Below are positions 1 to 6,682 of a stretch of 37,922 nucleotides of DNA, piece after piece. The DNA comes from Planctomycetota bacterium (GTDB lineage Bacteria; Planctomycetota; Phycisphaerae; Phycisphaerales; UBA1924). The translations under genes were made by a program, and so were the position numbers. The stretch spans positions 1-37,922 of the forward strand of contig JAEYTB010000245.1 of the NCBI GenBank assembly GCA_023434205.1, read 5' to 3'. Positions within the stretch are counted from its first letter, which is position 1. The number at the start of each line of letters is the position of its first letter. The notes under the pieces are model-generated. The model worked only from the letters and a program-made list of their open reading frames with translations. It searched no databases and was not told where the DNA came from.

Positions 1-739
1 CATCGTCCTCCACGACCAGGATCCGGCCGATCCGGGTGGGGGGGACGGGCAGCAGGTCCCGATAGCTCCCGTCGACGGGAGAGACACCGTGATACATGTC
101 GACAGCCCTCGATCTGACGCGCGGCGCGGCCGGCCGCGCCGGGGTCGTCGGCCGGGCAGGCGGCGACGCAGGCGCCGATCCGCCGGGCCCCTCGGGGGCC
201 TTCGACACCGGCTCCGCGGGTGCGGCTGCCGCGGCGGCGGGGCGGTGCTCCGCCGGCGGCGCAACCGGCGCCGGCCGGGGCGGCTCGGGCGCTGCGGGCG
301 GAGCAATGACGCTCGGCTCGATCCGGCGTGCCTTGACCTCCACCGCGGGAGCAGGCTCGGGCTCAGGCTCAGACGGTGCCGGCGCAGGCGCCGGGGCTTC
401 GGCCGGGGGTTCGACAACCGGCGCGGCGACCGCCTCGGCTGTCACGGGCGCTTCGGGCTCGCCCGCCGCGCTCTTCGCGGAACGCTTGCGGGGCGCACGG
501 GTGCGGACCTGGTCAAGGTCCACCTTCTGCGAAGTCTCCACCGCCGTCGCGGTGCCGCCGCTGGAGTCGTGCTGGGTGAACCACTCCCGGATCGTCGCCT
601 CCAGGCCGGCGGAGATCGTGGACATGTGGTTCTTGACCGTCTCGACGGGGATCCCCTCGGCGTGGCACTTGGCCACGATCGCCTTGGAATCAACCGCCAG
701 GTCCTTCGCGATTTCGAAGATGCGCTTCTGCTTAGCCAA
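1..739 (-). CDS. infB: Translation initiation factor IF-2, N-terminal part (runs off the left edge)
   Basis: IF-2 is the GTPase that brings initiator tRNA to the 30S ribosome. Only the first 246 codons are in the window. Reading the minus strand from a TTG at 739 gives MAKQKRIFEIAKDLAVDSKA, the typical IF2_N opening, followed by a second conserved stretch (VETVKNHMSTISAGLE). After about residue 75 comes a long Pro/Ala/Glu-rich linker, usual between the N-terminal domain and the G domain. The frame stays open to base 1, and the GTPase domain lies outside the window. TTG is chosen because there is an in-frame TAA just upstream and the protein homology begins exactly there. The gene lies 51 bp after the nusA stop on the same strand, the classic nusA-infB arrangement. 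Near the window edge the frame reads RILVVEDD, which resembles a receiver-domain start but is too short to interpret. Confidence 0.93.
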   Translation of the reverse strand, partial: MAKQKRIFEIAKDLAVDSKAIVAKCHAEGIPVETVKNHMSTISAGLEATIREWFTQHDSSGGTATAVETSQKVDLDQVRTRAPRKRSAKSAAGEPEAPVTAEAVAAPVVEPPAEAPAPAPAPSEPEPEPAPAVEVKARRIEPSVIAPPAAPEPPRPAPVAPPAEHRPAAAAAAPAEPVSKAPEGPGGSAPASPPARPTTPARPAAPRVRSRAVDMYHGVSPVDGSYRDLLPVPPTRIGRILVVEDD

Positions 740-790
740 TCAATGCTCCGTGCCGAACCCTGACCCTGTGACCCAGACCACGCTCAAAAC

Positions 791-2164
791 TCAGCCCTGA
801 CCAAGGATGTCCGCCGCGCGGGCGTCGGCATCCGGTGACACTTCCTTCGCCGGCGCGGGCATCGAGCCCGCGCCCAGGATCGCGGCCGCCGCGGCCTCGC
901 CCGCCTCGCCCGCCACCGCGTCGCCGCCCTCCAGCAGCTTCTGCGCCAGGGCCGCCTCCTCCTTGGACCGGCGCTCCTTCTCTTCCTTGTCCTTCTGCTG
1001 CTGCGCCGCGACCTCCTTGGCCTTCACCGAGCACGCCTCAACCACGGCCTGCGCCCTGGCCTCGTCGATCTCCAGTTCGGTCATCAGCACTTCCTGGCCG
1101 ACCTCCTCGATGTCGAACACGCTGACCATGCCCAGCGCCGCCAGCTTGTCCGCCATCGGCTCGGTGATGCCCTCCACGCTCTGCACCGTCGCGTACATCG
1201 TCTCCACGCCCTTGGTGAACTCCTCGGGCGTCAGAATGTCCACGTCCCAGCCCGTCAGCCGCGCCGCCAGCCGCACGTTCTGCCCGCGCTTGCCGATCGC
1301 CAGGCTCAGCTGGTCGTCCCGCACCACCACCGTGGCCCGCCCCAGCTCAAAGCACAGCGAAACCTCCTGCACCTCGGCGGGCTTGAGCGAGTTCTGGATC
1401 AGGATCTGGCTCGACTCGTTCCACCGCACGATGTCGATCTTCTCGCCGTTCAGCTCGTCAACGATGTTCTTGATGCGGCTGCCCCGCACGCCCACGCACG
1501 CGCCCACGGCATCGACCTTCGAGTCGATCGACGACACCGCAATCTTCGTGCGGTACCCCGCCTCGCGGGCCATCGCCTTGATCTCGATGATCTTCTCCGC
1601 CACCTCCGGAACCTCGACCTCGAACAGCTTCTTGATAAAGTCCGGGTGCCCGCGGCTCAGCACGATCTTCACCTGGCTCCCCGCGTCGCGAACATCCAGG
1701 ATCAGGCACCGCACCCGGTCCCCCGCCGCGAACTGCTCCCCGGGAATCTGCTCACTCCGCGGCATGAAGCCCTCCGCCCGGTCGATCGTCACCACCAGCG
1801 CCCCGCCCTCGTACCGCTGGGCCACCCCGGTCACGATCTCGCCCATCCGCTTGCTGAACTCGTCGAAAATGCTGCTCCGCTCATCGTCGCGGAACTTCTG
1901 GATCATCACCTGCTTGAAGGTCTGCGCCGCGATCCGCCCGAACTGCACCGGCGGGATCTCCAGCGGCTCGCCGTGACGCGTCAGCGAGAACGCGCCTGTG
2001 AGCGGGTCCAGCGTGCAGGCAAACTCCTCGGTGTCCAGCGTGTTGAAGTACTTGCGGGCCGCGGAGACCATCGCCTGCTCGAGGTCGCGGATCAGGACCT
2101 GCTTGTCGATGTTCCGGTCACGGGCGATCGAGTCGAGGATCCGCATCATTTCCTGGGTATTCAC
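791..2164 (-). CDS. nusA: Transcription termination/antitermination factor NusA
   Basis: NusA binds RNA polymerase and modulates pausing, termination and antitermination. The protein has 457 aa. It has an N-terminal polymerase-binding domain starting NTQEMMRILDSIARDRNIDK, an S1 domain (around GEIVTGVAQRYEGGALVVTI), tandem KH domains (second one with GKRGQNVRLAARLTGWDVD), one helix-hairpin-helix repeat near VEGITEPMADKLAALG, and a charged/Ala-rich tail. The GTG at 2164 is chosen because NusA homology begins there and a GGAG sits about 6 nt upstream. The frame stays open 70 codons further upstream, but that sequence is unlike NusA. infB follows 51 bp downstream. No rimP gene precedes it, unlike the common rimP-nusA-infB order; a 467-bp structured intergenic region lies upstream instead. 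Confidence 0.97.
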   Translation of the reverse strand: MNTQEMMRILDSIARDRNIDKQVLIRDLEQAMVSAARKYFNTLDTEEFACTLDPLTGAFSLTRHGEPLEIPPVQFGRIAAQTFKQVMIQKFRDDERSSIFDEFSKRMGEIVTGVAQRYEGGALVVTIDRAEGFMPRSEQIPGEQFAAGDRVRCLILDVRDAGSQVKIVLSRGHPDFIKKLFEVEVPEVAEKIIEIKAMAREAGYRTKIAVSSIDSKVDAVGACVGVRGSRIKNIVDELNGEKIDIVRWNESSQILIQNSLKPAEVQEVSLCFELGRATVVVRDDQLSLAIGKRGQNVRLAARLTGWDVDILTPEEFTKGVETMYATVQSVEGITEPMADKLAALGMVSVFDIEEVGQEVLMTELEIDEARAQAVVEACSVKAKEVAAQQQKDKEEKERRSKEEAALAQKLLEGGDAVAGEAGEAAAAAILGAGSMPAPAKEVSPDADARAADILGQG

Positions 2165-2220
2165 TGCTGCTGCTCCGGTTGCTGGGTTGTCGTGATGTCG
2201 GGATGTTGAACCAAACGCTC

Positions 2221-2264
2221 CAAAAACACACGGGCCACGAGCGACTCCTTGAAGCTCGTGGCCC
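2221..2264 (-). terminator. Terminator-like hairpin with U-rich tail in the nusA leader
   Basis: The bases 2232-2242 and 2254-2264 form a perfect 11-bp inverted repeat (GGGCCACGAGC arms) with an 11-nt loop. Read on the minus strand, the stem is followed by GTGTGTTTTTG, so it has the shape of an intrinsic terminator. It ends only about 57 nt before the nusA start. The loop carries AAGGAG, a Shine-Dalgarno-like sequence. It may be an attenuator controlling nusA-infB, or the distal terminator of fliM transcription. The structure is seen; the role is inferred. Confidence 0.55.
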
Positions 2265-2286
2265 ACACGCCTTTCCGCCTCGTGGC

Positions 2287-2377
2287 GGGCCGGCCGGCCC
2301 ACCCGGCCAAAAGGCCGGGCTTGCGGGGTTGTCCCTCGGCTACCGCATGGATTCTCCTGCGGGAGGGGGGACAACCC
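2287..2377 (-). other. Structured 5' leader elements upstream of nusA
   Basis: Three further dyad symmetries sit in about 90 bases upstream of the terminator-like hairpin. A 10-bp outer stem (2326-2335 with 2368-2377, GGGTTGTCCC/GGGACAACCC) encloses a possible inner stem (2343-2347 with 2358-2362). A 7-bp GC stem with a four-base loop lies at 2302-2319, and a 14-bp perfect palindrome at 2287-2300. Together with the hairpin at 2232-2264 they look like a regulatory leader RNA for nusA-infB. No known riboswitch or r-leader class was recognised. In GC-rich DNA short stems arise by chance, but the 10- and 11-bp perfect arms are less easily dismissed. Confidence 0.4.
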
Positions 2378-2503
2378 TCGAACGACACGGGTGTGTCATC
2401 CGATTAGCGGGCATGGGTGTGGACCACAGACTGCATAATGCCGCTCCTGACGACCCCGGCAGGGACCATCCCCTGACCAAGGCCGCCTCACGATAGGCCG
2501 AAC

Positions 2504-2530
2504 ATTATGGGCCCGGGGCCCCGGATTCAA
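2504..2530 (-). promoter_or_regulatory. Possible promoter for nusA-infB
   Basis: On the minus strand TTGAAT (2530-2525) is followed after 15 bases by CATAAT (2509-2504). Both hexamers resemble sigma-70 elements and stand out in this GC-rich region, but the spacing is shorter than the usual 17. Transcription from here would include the whole structured leader before nusA. Weak call. Confidence 0.3.
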
Positions 2531-2571
2531 CCCGAACCCCGCCGCCCCTCGGACCATGCCCCGAACGGCAA

Positions 2572-2589
2572 CCCGACCCCGGGGTCGGG
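2572..2589 (-). terminator. 18-bp palindrome downstream of fliM
   Basis: CCCGACCCC and GGGGTCGGG abut as a perfect 18-bp palindrome, 42 bp beyond the fliM stop. It could terminate fliM transcripts. It lacks both a loop and a T-run on either strand, so it is not a canonical intrinsic terminator. Confidence 0.25.
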
Positions 2590-2631
2590 CCAAACCCAAT
2601 GGTTTACAAGGGCTTGCAGCCCCGCCCAACC

Positions 2632-3648
2632 TTACACGCGGTCTTCCGCGGTCGTGGGGCGCAGCACCTTCAACGCCCGGCTCCCCTTGAACTGCCCGAT
2701 CTGAGCCAGGAACTTCCGCTCCCCCTCCACGCACACCACCACCGGGTTCGCGGCGGGCTTTTCCGTCACAATCACGTCCCCCAGCGACAGCTCCAGCAGT
2801 TCCTTGAGGGTGATCGTCGTCTCCGCCAGCAGGCCCGTCACCCTCAGCGGCGCCCGCGACAGGGTGCGCGAGATTTGGGCCTCGATCTCCTTCGACCGCT
2901 GGTTCTTGCTCGCCGCGAACCACGACTGGCTCGACAGAACCTCCATCACCGGCTCGATCACGTTGTACGGGATGCACAGGTTCATGGTGCCCGCCCGGTT
3001 GCTCATCTTGAGCTCGAACCCGATCACCACCACCACCTCGTTGGGCGGCACGATCTGCACCAGCTGCGGGTTGCTCTCCGTGGCGGAAACCGCGAACTGG
3101 AGCTGCTTGATCCCCGCCCACGCCTCTGAAAGCGCCGCCAACCCACGCTTCGTGACGTTGCTGATGAGCCGCGTCTCGATCAGCGTCATCGGCCGCTGCG
3201 GGATGAACAGGTCCTGCGTGGTGCCGCCCAAAAGCCGGTCGATGATCGGGTAAATGATGAGCGGGCTGATCTCCAGGCACATCTGCCCCTCGAGCCCATC
3301 CGCGCTCACCAGGTTGAACGAAGTCGGGTTCGGCAGCCCCGAGGTGAACTCCGAGTACGTCATCTGCTCGCACGTCGCGACCTTGACCTCCACGATGGTC
3401 CGCAGGAACCCCGATAGCGACGCCCCGAAGTTCCGCGCAAACGACTCGTGCAGCGTCTGGAGGGCCCGCATCTGGTCCTTCGACACGCGCTCCGGCCGCT
3501 TGAAGTCGTACGACTTGATCTCGATCGTCTCGGGCGCCCGCCGGTGCCGGCTGAACACCGGCGCGTCCTTCCGCTCTTCCTTCACCTCCCCCGCGTCCAC
3601 CGCCGCGAGGAGTGCGTCTACTTCGTTTTGGTCAAGAACGTCGGCCAT
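2632..3648 (-). CDS. fliM: Flagellar motor switch protein FliM
   Basis: FliM forms the C-ring of the flagellar motor and binds CheY-P to switch rotation. This 338-aa protein has normal family length. The N-terminus contains LDQNEVDALLAAVD, the EIDALL-type CheY-P-binding motif. The middle CheC-like domain includes LIIYPIIDRLLGG and PMTLIETRLI, and the C-terminal SpoA-like domain spans the last ~80 residues (LLELSLGDVIVTEKPAANP). The ATG at 3648 is selected because the switch motif follows directly, with a GGAGGG about 13 nt upstream; the frame continues upstream but reads as non-homologous sequence. No other flagellar or chemotaxis gene is visible here, so fliM is isolated. It is divergent from dsbD across a 142-bp G-rich gap. 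Confidence 0.95.
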   Translation of the reverse strand: MADVLDQNEVDALLAAVDAGEVKEERKDAPVFSRHRRAPETIEIKSYDFKRPERVSKDQMRALQTLHESFARNFGASLSGFLRTIVEVKVATCEQMTYSEFTSGLPNPTSFNLVSADGLEGQMCLEISPLIIYPIIDRLLGGTTQDLFIPQRPMTLIETRLISNVTKRGLAALSEAWAGIKQLQFAVSATESNPQLVQIVPPNEVVVVIGFELKMSNRAGTMNLCIPYNVIEPVMEVLSSQSWFAASKNQRSKEIEAQISRTLSRAPLRVTGLLAETTITLKELLELSLGDVIVTEKPAANPVVVCVEGERKFLAQIGQFKGSRALKVLRPTTAEDRV

Positions 3649-3723
3649 GACGACAACCAAACCCTCCGGGGCCTTCCCGGCTCTATCGGACAGACGCACT
3701 CCGCGGCGTGAGGGGTGAGGCGT

Positions 3724-3750
3724 GGGGTCGTGGGGGTGGGGGGGGTGGGG
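3724..3750 (+). other. G-tract cluster, potential G-quadruplex
   Basis: The plus strand holds runs of 4, 5, 8 and 4 guanines separated by short spacers between the divergent fliM and dsbD genes. It matches the four-tract pattern for an intramolecular G-quadruplex and lies about 40 bp before the dsbD start. Its formation and any role in either promoter are untested. Confidence 0.4.
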
Positions 3751-3790
3751 CAGACCGAACCCGACCGGGTGGGGGTCGTACCCTTGACGT

Positions 3791-5668
3791 ATGAGAACCT
3801 CCTGGTCGTGGGTTGGACGGGCTTTGGCCGCCGTGGTCGCCCTGGTGAGCCTGGCGGCGCCCGCAGGGGCCCAGGAAGACCTGACGGTGGTAGTCACCCC
3901 GGACAGGGCTTCGGTCGCGCCGGGGGGCCAGCTCGCGCTGGCGGTCCGCCTGCAACTGGCGGACGAACTCCACATGTGGACGACGGAAATCCCCCCGCCG
4001 TTCACGCCCGTCTCAATGAAAGTGACAGCCACAGGCGACGCCACCATCGGGGCCGTCCAGTGGCCCCCCGCGTCCCGGGAACTGGTGAGCGAGGCCGGGA
4101 ACGGCCCGGTCTACGAGGGTGAGGTCGTCGCCTACGTGCCCATCCTGGTCGGGCCGACCGCCGGGGAACTCTCCTTCACCGTGACAGTCGGGTACCAGGC
4201 CTGCACCGACGAGGTCTGCTTCCGGGCGGCGACCGTGGTCACGGAATCAAAGGTCACAGTGGACCCCGCCGCGCCAGCCGCCTTCGCCGGCGGAGACCTC
4301 TTCAAAGGCTTTGACCCAAAGTCCTTCGCCCTCGTCGGCGCCGAAGCGCCCGCCGTGGCGCGGTCTGAAACAATCGTGATCCCCGTCTTCGGCCTCAACA
4401 TCGAGCTCAACTCCGGCTCGATCGCCGGGGTCCTGCTCCTCCTGCTCCTCTCGGTGCTCGGAGGCCTGATCCTCAACTTCACCCCCTGCGTCCTCCCCGT
4501 GATCCCGCTGAAGATCATGAGCCTCCAGTCCGCGGCACAGGACGGCCGCAAAACCCTCTTCCTGGGCTTCATGATGGCCCTCGGTGTCGTGTCCTTCTGG
4601 CTCGCGATCGGGCTCCTGGTCGTGGGCCTCAAGTCCATCGGCGCGGTGAACGAGCTGTACCGCTACCCCTGGGCCGTGCTCGGCATCGGCGTGTTCATCG
4701 CGATCATGGGCCTGGGCATGATGGGCCTCTTCACGATCCAGCTCCCCCAGTCGGTCTACAACGTCGCCCCCAGGCACGACACCGCGCTCGGGTCCTTCGG
4801 CTTCGGCGTGATGACCGCCATCCTGGGAACGCCCTGCTTCGGGCCCTTCGCCGGCGCGGCCGCCGGCAGCGCGACCACGCTGCCCATCGCCGTCGCCATG
4901 GGGATCTTCGGAGCCATCGGCGTGGGGATGGCCCTGCCCTACCTGGTGCTCGCGGCACGGCCCGACTGGACCAGGAAGCTGCCCCGCACCGGCCCCGGCA
5001 GCGAGCTCATCAAGCAGGTCATGGGCCTGCTGCTGATCGCCGCCGCGGTGTTCTTCGCCGGCACGGCGTTCATCGGGCTGAGCGCGGCCCACCCATACCT
5101 GCCCAAGGTCCTGCACTGGTGGATCGTGGCCCTCGTCGTGGTCATCGCCGGCGGCTGGATGATGCTCCGGACTTTCCAGATCACCCGAAGCCCGGGCAAG
5201 CGGGCCACGTTCTCGCTCGTCGCCGTCCTCCTCAGCGGGGCGGCGGTCTACTGGGCCAACGGCCAGACCAACCAGGCCAAGCTCGCGCAGCTGTGGCACG
5301 AGTACACCCCCGCGGCCTTCGACAAGGCCCTCGCCGACGGCAACGTCGTGGTCCTGGACTTCACCGCCGAGTGGTGCCTCAACTGCAAGGTGATCGAGGC
5401 GGCCGTCCTCCACCGGCCTGAGGTCATGCAGGCCCTGACGAGCAAGGGCGTTGTATCCATGAAGGCGGACCTGACCCCCTCCGACGCCGTGGGCTGGGAC
5501 AAACTCGAATCACTCAACGAGGTCGGGATCCCCCTCCTGGCCATCTTCGGGCCCGGCAAGCAGACCCCCTGGAAGAGCAACGCCTACACCCCCCGCGAAG
5601 TCCTCGAACAGATCGAGGCCGCCCGGGGGGCCGCACAGCCGGTGGAAAAGGCCGCCGCGGACCGGTAA
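3791..5668 (+). CDS. dsbD: Thiol:disulfide interchange protein DsbD
   Basis: DsbD carries electrons from cytoplasmic thioredoxin across the inner membrane to periplasmic reductases. All three parts of the family are present in 625 aa. A signal peptide (residues 1-27, ending AGA) leads to the N-terminal DsbD-alpha domain with YQACTDEVCF (C138, C143). A polytopic membrane domain (about 205-490) has the conserved NFTPCVLPVIPLK (C233) and a second cysteine in GTPCFGPFAG (C349). The C-terminal thioredoxin domain has EWCLNCK (C529, C532). The second membrane cysteine motif differs slightly from the usual SPC(T)xP form, but the cysteine is kept. The gene stands alone on the plus strand; tRNA-Gly follows 88 bp later from its own promoter. 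A role in cytochrome maturation or periplasmic disulfide reduction is expected from the family. Confidence 0.95.
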   Translation: MRTSWSWVGRALAAVVALVSLAAPAGAQEDLTVVVTPDRASVAPGGQLALAVRLQLADELHMWTTEIPPPFTPVSMKVTATGDATIGAVQWPPASRELVSEAGNGPVYEGEVVAYVPILVGPTAGELSFTVTVGYQACTDEVCFRAATVVTESKVTVDPAAPAAFAGGDLFKGFDPKSFALVGAEAPAVARSETIVIPVFGLNIELNSGSIAGVLLLLLLSVLGGLILNFTPCVLPVIPLKIMSLQSAAQDGRKTLFLGFMMALGVVSFWLAIGLLVVGLKSIGAVNELYRYPWAVLGIGVFIAIMGLGMMGLFTIQLPQSVYNVAPRHDTALGSFGFGVMTAILGTPCFGPFAGAAAGSATTLPIAVAMGIFGAIGVGMALPYLVLAARPDWTRKLPRTGPGSELIKQVMGLLLIAAAVFFAGTAFIGLSAAHPYLPKVLHWWIVALVVVIAGGWMMLRTFQITRSPGKRATFSLVAVLLSGAAVYWANGQTNQAKLAQLWHEYTPAAFDKALADGNVVVLDFTAEWCLNCKVIEAAVLHRPEVMQALTSKGVVSMKADLTPSDAVGWDKLESLNEVGIPLLAIFGPGKQTPWKSNAYTPREVLEQIEAARGAAQPVEKAAADR

Positions 5669-5678
5669 GCGGGGGTTA

Positions 5679-5707
5679 TTGACACCCCAGCCGTGCCGGA
5701 CTACGTT
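5679..5707 (+). promoter_or_regulatory. Promoter of tRNA-Gly
   Basis: A perfect TTGACA (5679-5684) is followed after 17 bases by TACGTT (5702-5707). Initiation would fall near 5714, about 43 nt before the mature tRNA. This is a convincing sigma-70 -35 element with a weaker -10. Confidence 0.65.
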
Positions 5708-5756
5708 TCCTTCCCTCTTCCCGCCCGGGAAACCGGCCGATGAAGGGGACACCTTT

Positions 5757-5828
5757 GCGGGTGTAGCTCAGTGGTAGAGCGTCACGTTGCCAACGTGAAA
5801 GTCGAGGGTTCAAGTCCCTTCACCCGCT
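5757..5828 (+). tRNA. tRNA-Gly (anticodon GCC)
   Basis: A complete 72-nt cloverleaf can be drawn. The acceptor GCGGGTG pairs with CACCCGC, the D-arm is GCTC...GAGC, and the anticodon stem TCACG/CGTGA has loop TTGCCAA. The T-arm is GAGGG-TTCAAGT-CCCTT and the discriminator is T. The GCC anticodon reads GGC/GGU glycine codons. The 3' CCA is not encoded. Confidence 0.97.
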
Positions 5829-5835
5829 TTCCTGC

Positions 5836-5869
5836 GACCCGGCCCCACGGCCGGGTCGTTGTCGTTTTT
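5836..5869 (+). terminator. Intrinsic terminator of tRNA-Gly
   Basis: GACCCGGCC (5836-5844) and GGCCGGGTC (5849-5857) form a 9-bp stem with loop CCAC, followed by GTTGTCGTTTTT. It starts 8 nt after the tRNA and lies 18 bp before the stop of the convergent SseB-family gene. Confidence 0.8.
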
Positions 5870-5887
5870 GGGAATCGCCATCCGGGC

Positions 5888-6673
5888 TCAGCCCCCCAGC
5901 AACCCCCGCAGCCAGCCCCCACGCCTGTAGATCCGCTTCCCCTTGCCCCGCAGGTGAGCCGCGAAGCGGTCGCGTGTCCGCATGTCCACGTACGCCACCG
6001 GCAGCCGCGCCCGCGTCGTCCACGAGCCGATCGCCCGTGACAGCAGCGCCTTCGCCGCCGCGTAGTCCTCCGCGTCGATCCCGATCAGCGGGTACGGCTT
6101 GGTGTCGCCCGCCGCCGGGACGCACACGCTGCACAGGTACACCGCGCGGATTGACGGCTCAAACCGGCACGCCGTGGTCACCGAATCGATCAGCTCCAGC
6201 GGCTCATCAGCCATCTCACCGAACGTGACCGGCGTGCCCTCCGCGACGTGCATCGCGTTCCCCCCAAGGCTGGTCACCCCCGAACGCGCTGCGCGGACCT
6301 CCGCGGGCAAGAACTCCTTGCCGTACGGCCCGCTCGGGTTCAAAATCAGCGAGACCTCGCCCAGGTAGTCCATCAGCTGCGCCGCGCCCGTCTGGACAAT
6401 CGGCGTCGGCTCGACGATCGAGAGCCGCGCAAGCTCGAGCGACGTGAAGGCCATCACCGCCTCCCGGCGCTCTGACGTGAAGATGATCAGCCGCGTCCCC
6501 GCGAACGCCTCGCCCTCCTTCGGAGGGTGCGCCAGCGCGTGGACCTGGCTGCGCAGCAGCACCGGCCACAGGCCCGGCATCCTGGACGCGTCCGTCAGTG
6601 CCGCCTCAAGGGCCGCTTCAAGCTCGTTGAACGGCCAGCCCTCAGGCGGCCCGGTCATGCGCGGGGCGAACAT
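5888..6673 (-). CDS. SseB-family protein
   Basis: This 261-aa protein matches the two-part SseB pattern. The N-terminal domain includes FNELEAALEAALTD, LLRSQVHALAHP and an FTSERREAVMAF segment. The C-terminal SseB_C region is around AVYLCSVCVPAAG and PLIGIDAEDY. E. coli SseB is known only as an enhanced serine sensitivity factor, and its biochemical role is not established. There is no signal peptide or membrane segment, so it is probably cytoplasmic. Its start lies 9 bp after the stop of the hybrid histidine kinase and no good ribosome binding site is visible, so translation may depend on coupling. A second ATG five codons in (6658) is possible. The C-terminal tail is unusually basic and glycine-rich. 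Confidence 0.75.
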   Translation of the reverse strand: MFAPRMTGPPEGWPFNELEAALEAALTDASRMPGLWPVLLRSQVHALAHPPKEGEAFAGTRLIIFTSERREAVMAFTSLELARLSIVEPTPIVQTGAAQLMDYLGEVSLILNPSGPYGKEFLPAEVRAARSGVTSLGGNAMHVAEGTPVTFGEMADEPLELIDSVTTACRFEPSIRAVYLCSVCVPAAGDTKPYPLIGIDAEDYAAAKALLSRAIGSWTTRARLPVAYVDMRTRDRFAAHLRGKGKRIYRRGGWLRGLLGG

Positions 6674-6682
6674 GCCCAGAGA

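Noticed and set aside
89..800. Plus-strand frames over the infB 5' region
   Set aside because: They are antisense to a clear IF-2 N-terminus and are Arg- or Ala/Gly-rich shadows.
2161..2388. Short minus-strand frame whose TGA overlaps the nusA GTG, considered as a leader peptide or rimP
   Set aside because: The 75-aa sequence does not resemble RimP and is dominated by low-complexity ends. A short leader peptide starting inside the hairpin is conceivable but not supported.
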